This document shows positions 15,313-24,950 of a stretch of 64,000 nucleotides of DNA, one piece after another (position 1 is the stretch's first letter; the number at the start of each line of letters is the position of its first letter). This stretch comes from Beijerinckiaceae bacterium (GTDB taxonomy: Bacteria > Pseudomonadota > Alphaproteobacteria > Rhizobiales > Beijerinckiaceae), in the NCBI GenBank assembly GCA_027531565.1, contig JAPZSB010000006.1, forward strand, positions 186,954-250,953, given 5' to 3'. The notes under the pieces were generated by a model. That model was given only the letters and a program-made list of their open reading frames with translations, was not told the DNA's origin and made no database searches. The position numbers and the translations under genes are program-made.

Positions 15313-15517
15313 CGCGCCGAAATTCCTTTCCGGCGAGATGAGCCTCGGCGATATGATGCAGGCTTCCACCGCTTTCGTGCAGGTTCATGCGGCCTTGAAC
15401 TGGCCGGCGGACAATGCCACTGGGCTGGCCAATTGGGCGGCCCCTGCCCGCCGCGTGGCCGCGCTTGATCTCGCCTGCCGGCAGGATGCAGCTTGCCAGG
15501 AGCCGATCAAGGGCTAG
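15313..15517 (+). pseudogene. 3' fragment of an SbmA/YddA-type permease gene
   Basis: Encodes APKFLSGEMSLGDMMQASTA, then FVQVHAALNWPADNATGLAN and WAAPARRVAALDLACRQDA before a TAG. It aligns along its whole length with the C-terminus of the permease ending at 12111. The frame has no start and no membrane domain upstream; the DNA before 15313 is unrelated AT-rich sequence. Substitutions are spread over codon positions and the frame is preserved, so the copies diverged as functional genes before the fragment was cut off. Confidence 0.8.
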
Positions 15518-15588
15518 GCATGCATCACGCCCTTGTATCAGGCGACGGCCGGCCGCAGCGGCATGTTGGTCCTCGCGGAAATCCGGCC
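15313..15588 (+). repeat. Direct repeat copy B (permease 3' remnant plus ATPase 3' end)
   Basis: Matches 11901-12180 in the same orientation at about 90 percent over its first 177 bases. Here the permease side is a remnant and the convergent ATPase is intact. Together the copies bracket 3.1 kb containing nhaA and three small genes. Confidence 0.85.
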
Positions 15589-16269
15589 ATCTACCACCTC
15601 GATGATCCTGTCGGTCTGTCTTGCCAGTTCCATGTTGTGTGTGACGATCAGAAAGGTCGTCCTGTTTGCCAGATTGACCTCCCGCATCAGCGCCAGAACG
15701 CTTTCGGCCGATTTCGTATCGAGATTGCCGGTGGGTTCATCAGCAAGGATCAGCGCGGGGTTCATGGCCAGCGCCCGCGCAATGGCGACACGCTGTTGCT
15801 GGCCTCCGGACATCGCATTGGCGAGATTGTCCTTCCGTGCTGCAAGGCCCACGCGCCCGAGCAGGCTCTCGGCATTCCGGCGCATCGCCTCGTCAGGCCA
15901 GCCCCGATCCACGAGCTGGGGCATCATCACGTTCTCGAGGGCCGTGAAGGCCGGGATCAGCAGCGCGTTCTGGAACACGAACCCGATCCTGCGGCTGCGC
16001 AGACGGGTCAGCTCGGCATCGGCCAGTCTGTCTGTATCGGCCCCCATGATGAAGACCTTTCCCGCCGTCGCGCGGTCGAGCAGGCCGATGATGTTCAGCA
16101 GCGTGCTCTTGCCGGAGCCGGATGGGCCGATCAAGGCGCAGAACTCACCCTGCTCGATGACGAGGTCAATGCCATGGAGGATCTCGATCTCGACATCCGT
16201 CCCGATACCGAAGGACCGGCAAACCCCTTCGAGCCTGAGGACAGGCGGAGTCGCCGGGATGTCAGCCAC
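15538..16269 (-). CDS. ABC transporter ATPase, LolD/MacB type
   Basis: A 243-residue ATPase energising the permease encoded just upstream. Walker A is GPSGSGKST, the Q-loop is at FVFQN, the signature is [15 protein letters not shown], Walker B is [14 protein letters not shown], and the switch histidine lies in LIVTHN. This MacB/LolD/FtsE class drives mechanotransmission rather than substrate passage. Its ATG overlaps the permease stop by 8 bases, so it is the last gene of a membrane-fusion-protein, permease, ATPase operon. Its 3' end lies in direct repeat copy B, and a diverged remnant of the same 3' end is at 12132-12180. Confidence 0.92.
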   Translation of the reverse strand: MADIPATPPVLRLEGVCRSFGIGTDVEIEILHGIDLVIEQGEFCALIGPSGSGKSTLLNIIGLLDRATAGKVFIMGADTDRLADAELTRLRSRRIGFVFQNALLIPAFTALENVMMPQLVDRGWPDEAMRRNAESLLGRVGLAARKDNLANAMSGGQQQRVAIARALAMNPALILADEPTGNLDTKSAESVLALMREVNLANRTTFLIVTHNMELARQTDRIIEVVDGRISARTNMPLRPAVA

Positions 16270-17488
16270 GGATGGCCTCGACAGGGTTGAGGCGCGAGGC
16301 GCTGATGGCCGGCATCAGTGCTGCAAGCAGCCCCGTCAGGGTTGCGACAAGACCGGCAATGAGAAACAGTCCCGGCGCCAGCGTGATCACAAAGAACGGT
16401 GTGCCATCCGGATTGCGCGCGAAGATGCGCCAGAGCTGCACGAAGCCGGCCCCGAGCGCGGAACCGACGATCGAACCCAGCAAGCCGACAATCGCGCCCT
16501 GCAACAGGAAAATCCGCAATATCTGGCCGCGCGACGCGCCCATGGCCCGGAGGATGCCGATCTCCTTCGAACGCTGGACAACGGACACGACCAGAACGCT
16601 GGCTATGCCGAGCGCGACCGCGAGGCCGACGAAGAACTGGATGGCGCGGTTTGCCGCCGTCTGGGTCCTGAGAGACGTGAAGAGCTGGTCGAAAGTCTTG
16701 ATCCAGCTGTCTGCCTGCAAGCCAGTTTCCGCCGCCATCCGGACAGCCATGCTCTCCGCGGCCATCGGGTCCGCCACGTTGATGTCGAGCGCATTGGCCC
16801 CGCCTTGCAGGCCAAGCAGGTTCTGCGCGGCGCGGAGCGGCACAAAGACGCTCCGCTCGTTGGCGCCCCGGTTCCCCAGATCGAAAATCCCGGAGATCGT
16901 ATAGATCTCGTCGATCCCCGTGGCGCTCCGGATATGGATCTTCTCGCCGAGGCCAACGCCGAGATTGATCGCCAGCTGGCTGCCCACGAGCATGTCATTG
17001 GCCGCAAGCCGGGCCGAGCCCGAGATGATCTTCTCGGGGAGATTGACGATCTTGTAGAAGGGCTCGCTCTCGATCCCGCTGAGGGTGATGGCCTTGCTGG
17101 CATCGCCGCGCACCGCGAAGGCGGCGCCGGACACCGAAGGCGACACCACGGTGACATCCGGGATGGATTGCAGCAATGCCCGGATCTTCTGCCATTGATC
17201 GATGGAGCGCAGCTTCTGGGCCGGGGCCTGGATGGTGGCAATCTCTCCGGCAATCCTCGGGTCCCGCAACGGGCGCGCCTCGTCTTTCGGCGGCGAGATG
17301 GCGATATGGGGCTGCGTACTCAGGATCCGGGTGAAGATATTGGCCTGCACAGCCAGAAGCAGCGCGGACATGAAGACCACCACGGCGACACCGACCGATG
17401 CGCCGACCACCGTGAGCAGGGTCTGCGCGCGCCCCTCCTTCAGGAAGCGGACAGCGGCGATCCATTCGAACGGCAGAAGCGGGTTCAT
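16262..17488 (-). CDS. MacB/FtsX-type ABC transporter permease
   Basis: A 408-residue permease. The start at 17488 overlaps the stop of the upstream fusion-protein gene by 4 bases. One N-terminal membrane helix ([20 protein letters not shown]) is followed by a large periplasmic MacB-like domain (about 50-270; [20 protein letters not shown]) and three C-terminal helices. The FtsX signature is in [20 protein letters not shown], and the end reads [19 protein letters not shown]. It should form a dimer with the downstream ATPase and the upstream membrane fusion protein and export a lipid, peptide or small molecule; the substrate cannot be read from the sequence. Confidence 0.9.
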   Translation of the reverse strand: MNPLLPFEWIAAVRFLKEGRAQTLLTVVGASVGVAVVVFMSALLLAVQANIFTRILSTQPHIAISPPKDEARPLRDPRIAGEIATIQAPAQKLRSIDQWQKIRALLQSIPDVTVVSPSVSGAAFAVRGDASKAITLSGIESEPFYKIVNLPEKIISGSARLAANDMLVGSQLAINLGVGLGEKIHIRSATGIDEIYTISGIFDLGNRGANERSVFVPLRAAQNLLGLQGGANALDINVADPMAAESMAVRMAAETGLQADSWIKTFDQLFTSLRTQTAANRAIQFFVGLAVALGIASVLVVSVVQRSKEIGILRAMGASRGQILRIFLLQGAIVGLLGSIVGSALGAGFVQLWRIFARNPDGTPFFVITLAPGLFLIAGLVATLTGLLAALMPAISASRLNPVEAIRG

Positions 17489-18693
17489 ATCAGCCTGACC
17501 CGGACCCGCTGGCCCGATTTCGTGCCGACATCCATCGCCGGCACGACGGCCTCGCCCTCGACCACGCCTTCCCGGATCTCGATCAGGGCTGCGCCGCGGG
17601 CGCCGAGCTTCACCGGCTTGCGGATGGTCCGGTTGCCGGCCACGGCAAGGACCCATGGCGCAGCCGAAAGGCTGTCCCGTACGGCATTGGCGGGCAGGAC
17701 CAGCACAAGGGACCGGCGCGCGACCTCGATATCGACCGAGACGGTCATGTCCTCGCGCAGATAGCGCGGCGGTTCCGGCACGGAGAGCTTGACCTCGACC
17801 GAGCCGCGTGCCGGATCCACAGCTGGATTGATGAAGACAAGGATCGCCTTGAAATGTTCGGCCGGATAGGCATCGGCCGAGGCAAGCGCTGGCTGGTCCT
17901 GCGCAATGAGCCCCAGATTGCGCTCGTCGATCTGGACGACAAGGCGGGTCTCCCGGGCCGGCGAGACGACAAGCAGGGCCTTGCCCGGCTGTGCCACGGC
18001 ACCTGGCTCGACATTGCGCGAGATGACAAGCCCGTCGGCCGGTGCCCGGATCGTCATATAGGCGAGCCGCGCTGCGGCGAGCTGCAATGTTGCACGGGCC
18101 TGGTCGAGGGCTGCCTCGGCCAACTTCACTTCGGAGCCGCCGGGTGCTGTCGCGACCACCTGCAATCGCGCCACCAGAACCTGCGCCGTCCCGACATCGA
18201 GCGCCCGCCGGGCCTCGTCCAGCTGGACCGGCGTCGCATAGCCACGACCCGCCAGCTGACTGACCCGATCGAACTGGTTATGGGCATTGAGCTCGTTGGC
18301 CTTGGCCTGTTCCAGAACCTGCTGGGCGTTCGGCGCCTTGATCTCGGCCATTTGCAGCAACTGGGCTTCTGCCTGCTGGATCCCTGCGCGGGCGAGCGCG
18401 ACATTCGCCCGGACTTCCGCATCCTGAAGCTGGATCAGCACGTCGTTTGCCCTGACGCGCTGGCCTTCGATAGCGGGAATCTCGGCCACGACGCCGGCAA
18501 TCTGCGTGCTGATCTCGACGCGCGACGGGGTTTCAACCCGTCCTGTGGCGACAATGGTCTGCACGATGTCCCGCCGTTCGACCCGCGAGACCGCGACCAC
18601 ATCGCCGAAAACCTGCTTCCAGCCGAAGGCCGCAGCCAGGCTGCCCGAGGCAAGGGCAAGCGACGTCCACAGGAGAATGCGGAGCGGGCTCAT
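17485..18693 (-). CDS. HlyD/MacA-type periplasmic membrane fusion protein
   Basis: A 402-residue adaptor. An N-terminal membrane anchor ([20 protein letters not shown]) precedes a biotinyl-lipoyl half-motif ([20 protein letters not shown]), a long coiled-coil hairpin (about 95-200; [20 protein letters not shown]), the second lipoyl half ([20 protein letters not shown]) and a beta-barrel plus membrane-proximal domain. It links the inner-membrane ABC permease to an outer-membrane channel, which is not encoded nearby. It is the first gene of the exporter operon. An exact EcfG-type promoter lies 106 bases upstream on the minus strand, back to back with that of arcD. Confidence 0.9.
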   Translation of the reverse strand: MSPLRILLWTSLALASGSLAAAFGWKQVFGDVVAVSRVERRDIVQTIVATGRVETPSRVEISTQIAGVVAEIPAIEGQRVRANDVLIQLQDAEVRANVALARAGIQQAEAQLLQMAEIKAPNAQQVLEQAKANELNAHNQFDRVSQLAGRGYATPVQLDEARRALDVGTAQVLVARLQVVATAPGGSEVKLAEAALDQARATLQLAAARLAYMTIRAPADGLVISRNVEPGAVAQPGKALLVVSPARETRLVVQIDERNLGLIAQDQPALASADAYPAEHFKAILVFINPAVDPARGSVEVKLSVPEPPRYLREDMTVSVDIEVARRSLVLVLPANAVRDSLSAAPWVLAVAGNRTIRKPVKLGARGAALIEIREGVVEGEAVVPAMDVGTKSGQRVRVRLI

Positions 18694-18798
18694 TGGTTGG
18701 GTCTGCCGAACGGGCCAAGTCGGGTCAGCATGGATACTCCGATGCGCGCAGGACGGTTACGGGCACACGGCCATCTGCGCGCGCCTCTTCGGAAGAGA

Positions 18799-18823
18799 AA
18801 CGTGCTTGCGGAAAGTTGGTTCC
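18799..18823 (-). promoter_or_regulatory. EcfG-type promoter for the MacA-MacB-like export operon
   Basis: On the minus strand GGAAC (18823-18819) and CGTT (18802-18799) are exactly 16 bases apart. Its -35 forms half of a 17-base inverted repeat (18819-18835) with a second GGAAC pointing the other way. Confidence 0.75.
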
Positions 18824-18854
18824 GGATCCCGGAACGGAATTTGCCATTCCCGGT

Positions 18855-18879
18855 GGAACGTTTGGCGGGGTCCGGCGTT
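18855..18879 (+). promoter_or_regulatory. EcfG-type promoter for the arcDABC operon
   Basis: GGAAC at 18855-18859 and CGTT at 18876-18879 are exactly 16 bases apart, with the -10 about 29 bases before the arcD start codon. No FNR/Anr-type TTGAT-N4-ATCAA site, the usual control of arc operons, was seen in this 214-base region. Confidence 0.75.
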
Positions 18880-18907
18880 TCATTTCCCGAAAAGCCGGGA
18901 GAGCCCC

Positions 18908-20392
18908 ATGTCCGTCGTCGAGATCAGCACCGCAGGCCCTGTACCCCGGCGCGCCGAAGAGGCGCGAACCCTGGGCCGGGGCCTTCTCACCGCCCTTGTG
19001 ATCGGCTCGATGATCGGAGCCGGCGTGTTCTCGCTGCCCCAGAACATGGCGGCCAAGGCGGGGCCCCTCGCCATTCTCATCGGCTGGGCGATTACCGGCA
19101 TCGGGATGCTGGCCCTGGCGCTGGTCTATCAATCGCTGTCCCGCCGGATGCCGAGGCTGAATTCAGGTCCCTATGCCTATGCGCGGGCGGGCTTCGGCGA
19201 CTTTGTCGGCTTCAACAGCGCATGGGGCTACTGGCTGAGCGCATGGCTGGGCAATGTGTCTTATGCCGTCGTGCTCTTCGGGGCGCTGTCCTATTTCTGG
19301 CCGGCCTTCGGCGATGGCAATACCTGGCAGGCCATTCTCGGCGCCTCAGCTGTCCTCTGGGCGATCCATTTCCTGATCCTCGGGGGTATCCGGACGGCGG
19401 CGATCACCAATCTGGTGACAACTATTGCTAAGATCGCGCCGATCGTCCTTTTCCTTGCGCTGATCCTGCTGGCCTTCCGGATCGACGTGTTCACGGCGGA
19501 TTTCTCCGGCCTCGCCAAACCGGAGCTCGGTGGCATCCTCACCCAGGTGAAGAGCACGATGCTGGTCACGCTCTGGGTCTTCATCGGTGTCGAAGGGGCC
19601 AGCGTTGTCTCGGGCCGGGCCACCCATCGGCGGGATATCGGATTTGCCACCCTTGTCGGGTTTCTGGTCTGCCTTGCGCTCTATGCCGGCGTTTCCCTGC
19701 TCTCGCTGGGCATCCTCTCGCAAGGTGAACTGGCGGGCATGAAGAACCCCTCGATGGCCGGCGTCATGGCGGCGGTTGTCGGGCCCTGGGGCGCCATTGT
19801 GATCAATCTCGCCCTTGTCGTGTCTGTGCTCGGCGCCTTTCTCAGCTGGACCCTCCTGGCAGCCGAGATCCCGTTCGCGGTGGCGCGGGACGGGCTGATG
19901 CCAAAGGTCTTTGCGCAGGAGAACGCATCGGGCTCGCCTGCGGGCTCTCTCTGGATCACCAATGGCCTGGTCCAGCTTGTGCTGATCGTCGCCTATTTCG
20001 CGAACTCGACGTACCAGGTGCTGTTCTCCATCGCCTCGGTCGCCATCCTGGTGCCCTATGTCCTGTCCGGCGCCTATGCGCTGAAACTGGCCGTTGGGCG
20101 GCAAGGCTATGGTCCGCAGGAGGAATCGGGCCGCGACATCGCCATCGGTGGCCTTGCCACGCTGTATGGCGCCTGGCTCGTCTATGCGGCCGATACCAAA
20201 TATCTTTTCCTCTGCGCGATGCTCTATGCCGCCGGTGTCATCGTGTTCACCTGGGCCCGCATAGAACGCGTGTCCCTGACGCGCAGGGTCCGCGTCTTCA
20301 CCTTCATCGAATTTGTTCTCGCCGTTGCCCTGGTTCTGACCGGGCTCGCCGCGGCCTGGTTCAGCTTCAACGGCACCCTTTCGCTTGCCTGA
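18908..20392 (+). CDS. arcD: Arginine/ornithine antiporter-type APC transporter
   Basis: A 494-residue inner-membrane protein with about 13 hydrophobic segments. GGGAG precedes the ATG. The amino acid/polyamine antiporter signature is clear in helix 1 ([20 protein letters not shown]), with matches at [20 protein letters not shown] and [16 protein letters not shown]. As first gene before arcA, arcB and arcC it should exchange external arginine for internal ornithine. The arcA GTG starts 27 bases after its stop. An exact EcfG-type promoter lies just upstream, divergent from another one. Confidence 0.9.
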   Translation: MSVVEISTAGPVPRRAEEARTLGRGLLTALVIGSMIGAGVFSLPQNMAAKAGPLAILIGWAITGIGMLALALVYQSLSRRMPRLNSGPYAYARAGFGDFVGFNSAWGYWLSAWLGNVSYAVVLFGALSYFWPAFGDGNTWQAILGASAVLWAIHFLILGGIRTAAITNLVTTIAKIAPIVLFLALILLAFRIDVFTADFSGLAKPELGGILTQVKSTMLVTLWVFIGVEGASVVSGRATHRRDIGFATLVGFLVCLALYAGVSLLSLGILSQGELAGMKNPSMAGVMAAVVGPWGAIVINLALVVSVLGAFLSWTLLAAEIPFAVARDGLMPKVFAQENASGSPAGSLWITNGLVQLVLIVAYFANSTYQVLFSIASVAILVPYVLSGAYALKLAVGRQGYGPQEESGRDIAIGGLATLYGAWLVYAADTKYLFLCAMLYAAGVIVFTWARIERVSLTRRVRVFTFIEFVLAVALVLTGLAAAWFSFNGTLSLA

Positions 20393-20418
20393 GGCAGGCC
20401 CGGCCCGAGGAGGCTCCC

Positions 20419-21702
20419 GTGGAACTGACGACAATGCCCAATCGTTCTGTCGAACCCGCGAAGGGCCGCAGCCTGATGGCGGCCGGGCTGGGGGTTCACT
20501 CCGAAATCGGCCAGCTCCGGCGCGTCCTCGTCAACAAGCCGGATCTGGCGATGAAGCGGCTGACGCCGTCCAATTGCCGTGACCTGCTGTTCGACGACGT
20601 TCTGTGGGTCAGGAAGGCCCGGGAAGAACATGATGCCTTCACGGACATGATGCGGGAGCGCGGCATCGAAGTGCTCGAGGTTCTCGATCTGCTGGCCGAG
20701 ACGCTCGAACAGGACGAGGCCCGCAAATGGCTGATGGAACAGCGCTTGCCCGCCCATGACCTCGATGTCGTGCTTCAGGGAGAACTTCACGCCTGGCTTT
20801 CCGAAAAGTCGGCCCGGGCACTCGCCACCCTGCTGATCGGCGGCGTGACGAAAGCGGAAACGCCCTTCAACGGTGGAAGCCTGGTGCTTGCGGCCATGCA
20901 GGGCAGCGATTTCCTGCTGGCCCCGCTGCCCAACCAGCTGTTCACGCGCGATTCCTCCTGCTGGATCTACGACCGGCTTGCCATCAACCCGATGTATTGG
21001 CCGGCGCGGCGGCCGGAGGCGCTCAACATGGCAGCCATCTACCGGTTTCACCCGGTCTTTCCGGATATCGGCTTCGGATTGTTCGGCGAGCCCACGGGAG
21101 GCGGGTCAGGGAAGACCTCGCTTGAGGGTGGCGACGTGATGCCGATCGGCAAGCGGGTGGTTCTGATCGGAATGGGCGAGCGGACGACCCCCCAGGCCGT
21201 CATGCGGCTGGCAACAGCCTTGTTCGAGGCCGGGACGGTCGACCGCGTCATCGCCGCGTTGATGCCGCGCGATCGCAGCTTCATGCATCTCGATACCGTC
21301 TTCACGTTCTGCGATCATGATCTCGTGACGGTCTATCCCCCCGTCATTGACCGGATCCAGGCCTTTGCCATCATGCCGGGCAAGGACAAGGCCCATCCCG
21401 ATGTGATCGAGGAAGGCGCCTCCTTTCTCGAAGTCGTCAAGGATGCCCTCGGCCTTCGCAACCTGAGGATCATCCCGACCGGGGGTGATGCATTCGAGGC
21501 CGAAAGGGAACAATGGGATGACGGCAACAATGTCGTCGCGCTCGAACCCGGCGTGGTCGTCGGCTACGCCCGGAACGACGATACGAATACGCGACTGCGG
21601 CACGCCGGCATCGAGGTGATCACCATTTCGGGAAGCGAACTCGGGCGCGGGCGTGGCGGCAGCCATTGCATGACCTGCCCGATCTCGCGCGACCCAGTCT
21701 GA
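20419..21702 (+). CDS. arcA: Arginine deiminase
   Basis: A 427-residue enzyme hydrolysing arginine to citrulline and ammonia, the first step of the deiminase pathway. GTG start with AGGAGG five bases upstream; an ATG at 20434 is the alternative. Family motifs: [17 protein letters not shown] near the N-terminus, [42 protein letters not shown], and the C-terminal [15 protein letters not shown], where C417 is the catalytic nucleophile. Length and motifs match functional enzymes. It sits between arcD and arcB in a tight operon; ammonia release would buffer acid stress. Confidence 0.95.
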   Translation: MELTTMPNRSVEPAKGRSLMAAGLGVHSEIGQLRRVLVNKPDLAMKRLTPSNCRDLLFDDVLWVRKAREEHDAFTDMMRERGIEVLEVLDLLAETLEQDEARKWLMEQRLPAHDLDVVLQGELHAWLSEKSARALATLLIGGVTKAETPFNGGSLVLAAMQGSDFLLAPLPNQLFTRDSSCWIYDRLAINPMYWPARRPEALNMAAIYRFHPVFPDIGFGLFGEPTGGGSGKTSLEGGDVMPIGKRVVLIGMGERTTPQAVMRLATALFEAGTVDRVIAALMPRDRSFMHLDTVFTFCDHDLVTVYPPVIDRIQAFAIMPGKDKAHPDVIEEGASFLEVVKDALGLRNLRIIPTGGDAFEAEREQWDDGNNVVALEPGVVVGYARNDDTNTRLRHAGIEVITISGSELGRGRGGSHCMTCPISRDPV

Positions 21703-21715
21703 GAGAGGTTGAGCC

Positions 21716-22717
21716 ATGCCGATGAACCTCAAGGGCCGCAGCCTCATCAGTCTCGATGACATCTCTGCCACAGAAATCCGGCATCTCCTCACGCTTGCTG
21801 CCGAACTGAAGGCGGCCAAGCATGCGGGAACCGAAGTGCCGCGCCTCGCGCGGAAGAACATCGCCCTGATCTTCGAGAAGGATTCCACCCGGACCCGTAC
21901 CGGCTTCGAAGTGGCTGCCTATGACCAGGGCGCGCATGTGACCTATCTCGGTCCGACCGGGAGCCAGATCGGCCACAAGGAGTCGATGAAGGATACCGCC
22001 CGGGTGCTGGGCCGCATGTACGACGCCATCGAGTATCGGGGCTTCAGCCAGGACCTCGTTGAGCAGCTGGCCCTGCATGCCGGTGTGCCCGTCTATAACG
22101 GCCTCACGGACGAGGCGCATCCAACGCAGATCATCGCCGACATGCTGACAATGCGGGAATATACTCACAAGCATCTCTCGGATATGGCCGTGGCCTTCCT
22201 CGGTGATATCCGGAACAATGTGGCCTGCTCCCTCAGTGTCGGGGCGATGAAGGTCGGTCTCGACCTGAGGCTCTGTGGACCGGCCGAATTCCGGCCGGAT
22301 GACGCTTTCGTCGATCATCTGAAGGCGCTGGCCGCTGCAAGCGGCGCGCGGTTGACGATCACTGACACCATCGCAAAGGCCGTCGCGGGAGCCGACTTCA
22401 TCTACACCGATGTCTGGCTGTCGATGGGGCAGCCGAAATCCCTCTGGGGCGAGCGCATCGAACGGCTGGGCCCCTATCGCGTGACGGCCGATGTCATGCG
22501 GGCGAGCGGAAACCCGCATGCGAAATTCATGCATTGCCTGCCCGCTTTCCATAATGCCGACACGGAGATTGGAGCCAGCCTCGAGAAGGAGTTCGGCATT
22601 GTCGGGCTCGAGGTCACGGAAGAGGTTTTCGAAAGCCGGGCCTCGATCGTCTTCGATCAGGCCGAGAACCGGATGCACACAATCAAGGCGATCCTTCTTG
22701 CCACTATCGGCAACTGA
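21716..22717 (+). CDS. arcB: Catabolic ornithine carbamoyltransferase
   Basis: A 333-residue enzyme converting citrulline and phosphate to ornithine and carbamoyl phosphate. Carbamoyl phosphate binding motif [13 protein letters not shown] (about 57-68), [20 protein letters not shown] and the HCLPAFHN motif near 272 are all present. Position after arcA and before arcC, 13 and 17 bases away, marks it as the catabolic rather than anabolic enzyme. AGAGG precedes the ATG. The pathway yields one ATP per arginine. Confidence 0.94.
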   Translation: MPMNLKGRSLISLDDISATEIRHLLTLAAELKAAKHAGTEVPRLARKNIALIFEKDSTRTRTGFEVAAYDQGAHVTYLGPTGSQIGHKESMKDTARVLGRMYDAIEYRGFSQDLVEQLALHAGVPVYNGLTDEAHPTQIIADMLTMREYTHKHLSDMAVAFLGDIRNNVACSLSVGAMKVGLDLRLCGPAEFRPDDAFVDHLKALAAASGARLTITDTIAKAVAGADFIYTDVWLSMGQPKSLWGERIERLGPYRVTADVMRASGNPHAKFMHCLPAFHNADTEIGASLEKEFGIVGLEVTEEVFESRASIVFDQAENRMHTIKAILLATIGN

Positions 22718-22734
22718 TTTTCCGGAGCCACCCG

Positions 22735-23679
22735 ATGCTGCCGCCCCGATCCACCCCCGAAGACCGAAAGATTCGCCTTGTCGTTGCGCTCGGTGGCAAT
22801 GCACTTCTGCAGCGGGATGAATCGCCCACGGCAGAGAACCAGGCGCGCAACCTCGCCCTTGCAACGGAAGCGCTCGCGCCACTTTTTGCCGCTGGCCACC
22901 AGATCATCCTGACCCACGGAAACGGGCCGCAGGTCGGTCATCTCGCAGCAAGGGCCGAGCGATGGCAGGAAGAGCCCGCGCCGCTGGATGTGCTCGATGC
23001 GGAGACAGCGGGCATGATCGGCTATGGCCTGGCCCAGAGCCTTAGGAATGCGATCGGGGCCTCGTCCGAGATCGTCACGTTGCTCAACGAGGTGGTGGTT
23101 GATGGCCATGATCCCGCCTTCGAACACCCTTCCAAGCCGATCGGCCAAGTTTATTCGGAAGCCGAGATGACGGCCGTAACCGGCAGGTACCCCTGGATCA
23201 TGGCCAGGGAAAGCAAGGGCTGGCGGCGCATCGTGCCATCGCCGATGCCGATCGAGATTCTCGGTCTGGGCGGCATCCGGCTCCTTGTGGAGCATGGATA
23301 TGTGGTCATCTGCCTTGGCGGTGGCGGCATTCCGGTCATGCGCGATGGCAGCGGCCGGATGCGCGGCGTCGAGGCGGTGATCGACAAAGATCTGGCGAGT
23401 TCGTTGCTGGCAAGGGAACTGAATGCCGACTGGCTGCTGATGCTGACGGATGTTGACGCCGTCTATGCCGACTGGGGCACACCGCAGGCCAGCGCGATTC
23501 GAAACATAGCCGTGCCGGAACTGCCCAATCATCTCTTCGAGGCCGGCTCGATGGGCCCGAAGATTGCGGCAGCCGAGGCCTTCGTCCTGACAACACGCGG
23601 CAAGGCGGGTATCGGGCGTCTTCAGGATGCCTCCCTGATCATCGAAGGTCGTGCCGGAACCCGGATCCTCCCGACATGA
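22735..23679 (+). CDS. arcC: Carbamate kinase
   Basis: A 314-residue enzyme making ATP from carbamoyl phosphate and ADP. Family features: VVALGGNALLQRDE at the N-terminus, ILTHGNGPQVG, the central VVICLGGGGIPV, AVIDKDLASSLLARELNADW and LMLTDVDAVYADWG, then GSMGPKIAAAEAFV. Full length for the family. It is the last gene of arcDABC; an inverted repeat 73 bases downstream may end the transcript. Confidence 0.95.
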   Translation: MLPPRSTPEDRKIRLVVALGGNALLQRDESPTAENQARNLALATEALAPLFAAGHQIILTHGNGPQVGHLAARAERWQEEPAPLDVLDAETAGMIGYGLAQSLRNAIGASSEIVTLLNEVVVDGHDPAFEHPSKPIGQVYSEAEMTAVTGRYPWIMARESKGWRRIVPSPMPIEILGLGGIRLLVEHGYVVICLGGGGIPVMRDGSGRMRGVEAVIDKDLASSLLARELNADWLLMLTDVDAVYADWGTPQASAIRNIAVPELPNHLFEAGSMGPKIAAAEAFVLTTRGKAGIGRLQDASLIIEGRAGTRILPT

Positions 23680-23751
23680 CAAACGATGCCCGTCCGGATG
23701 GCTATGGCGCAGGAAAAGGGCGATCGTGGAGACCGCGCGCTTCACAGACGG

Positions 23752-23770
23752 TTGGAGCGGATCGCTCCAA
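23752..23770. repeat. Inverted repeat after arcC
   Basis: TTGGAGCG and CGCTCCAA pair perfectly around GAT. No T-run follows, so it is at best a weak terminator or a 3'-end protecting stem for the arc transcript. Confidence 0.45.
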
Positions 23771-23797
23771 TCAGCGCGCCGTTCGATGTGCCGGTGA

Positions 23798-24035
23798 AGC
23801 CTTCAGATCTTCCCTGAGGCCTGCGATCTCCTCGTCCGATTCATCCCGGCGCTTGGCGCGTGGCAAACCCGCGATGCCCTGCAAGAAAAGATCCGCGCCT
23901 TGGGCTGGACAATCTCCCGGATCAGGACGGATGACGGCTGCTACAAGGTCAATGGCACGGACGAAAGGGCCCGCGGATCAAGGCCAAATTCAAGCCGGCA
24001 ACCTCGAACTGATCAAGCGCGACGATGACGATTGA
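23798..24035 (+). pseudogene. Frameshifted PepSY-domain protein remnant
   Basis: One frame encodes AWQTRDALQEKIRALGWTIS, RIRTDDGCYKVNGTDE; a second then gives IKAKFKPAT and a third gives NLELIKRDDDD before a stop. Joined, they form a typical single PepSY domain (GYxV, DDGCYEV, DPATLELI, acidic end). At least two frame changes and the absence of a start or signal peptide show the gene is decayed. PepSY proteins are usually small periplasmic proteins. It lies between arcC and the VIT-family gene. Confidence 0.6.
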
Positions 24036-24113
24036 AGCGGAAGCCAACGCAGTTGAACCTTGTCTGCCTGCACTCATCATGGACGAATGACGTTGACCTG
24101 AATCGAGGCCCCC

Positions 24114-24809
24114 ATGCATCCCCTTCATCGTGAAACACATCTGATCGAGCGGATCGGCTGGCTGCGGGCAGCTGTTCTCGGTGCCAATGACGGCATCATC
24201 TCGACTGCGAGTTTGCTGGTCGGCGTGGCGGCTGCGGCCAAGGCCCCGGGCGAGGTGCTGGTTGCCGGTTTCGCCGGTCTGGTCGCAGGAGCGATGTCAA
24301 TGGCGGCAGGCGAATACGTTTCCGTCAGCTCGCAGTCCGATACCGAGGCCGCCGATCTCGCCCGAGAGCGGCGCGAACTCGCGGAGCAGCCCGAAGCCGA
24401 ACTGTCCGAATTGACCGCGATTTATGTTGCGCGCGGCGTCGAGCCGGCATTGGCGCGCCAAGTCGCCGGGCAGATGACAGCGCAAGATGCCTTTGCCACC
24501 CATGCCCGCGACGAGCTTGGTCTTTCAGCACATGGGGTGGCACGGCCGGTGCAGGCTGCGTTGACCTCGGCACTGACCTTTGCCCTTGGTGCGGCTGTGC
24601 CATTGGTCATCGCGATCTTCGCGCCTTCGACTGGGGCAGCGGCAACGATTTCCGTCGGATCGTTGGTCTGCCTTGCCGCGTTGGGGGCCGCCGGTGCCTT
24701 GATTGGGGGCGCATCGATCTGGAGACCAACGCTGCGGGTAACATTCTGGGGCGCCATTGCCATGGGCGCCACCGCTGCGATAGGCACGCTGGTAGGCCAC
24801 GCGGTCTAG
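24114..24809 (+). CDS. VIT/CCC1-family metal transporter
   Basis: A 231-residue membrane protein of the vacuolar iron transporter family, which in eukaryotes moves Fe2+ or Mn2+ in exchange for protons. Signature helix 1: LRAAVLGANDGIISTASLLV; then AGAMSMAAGEYVSVSSQSDTE, the cytoplasmic metal-binding helix with Glu residues (ARERRELAEQPEAELSELTA), and three C-terminal helices. The bacterial relatives are plausible Fe/Mn exporters. It stands alone between the PepSY remnant and an APC permease gene on the same strand. Confidence 0.88.
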   Translation: MHPLHRETHLIERIGWLRAAVLGANDGIISTASLLVGVAAAAKAPGEVLVAGFAGLVAGAMSMAAGEYVSVSSQSDTEAADLARERRELAEQPEAELSELTAIYVARGVEPALARQVAGQMTAQDAFATHARDELGLSAHGVARPVQAALTSALTFALGAAVPLVIAIFAPSTGAAATISVGSLVCLAALGAAGALIGGASIWRPTLRVTFWGAIAMGATAAIGTLVGHAV

Positions 24810-24950
24810 GCGTCGCCTCGACATGGGTTTGGGCTGGTACGAGCTTCACTGGCGAAACATTCTGTTCCTCGTACGAGTTCGTATCCTTCAGCCCACGCAT
24901 CGGTGATAAAGAAGATCGGCGTTGCGCATTCGCCACCGCGAGGGCGAAGC

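Noticed and set aside
15533..17764. A 743-codon plus-strand frame
   Set aside because: Antisense to the MacAB-like exporter genes; composition is low-complexity Arg/Asp/His.
23752..23770. Intrinsic terminator after arcC
   Set aside because: The stem is good but there is no T-run on either strand, so I list it only as an inverted repeat.
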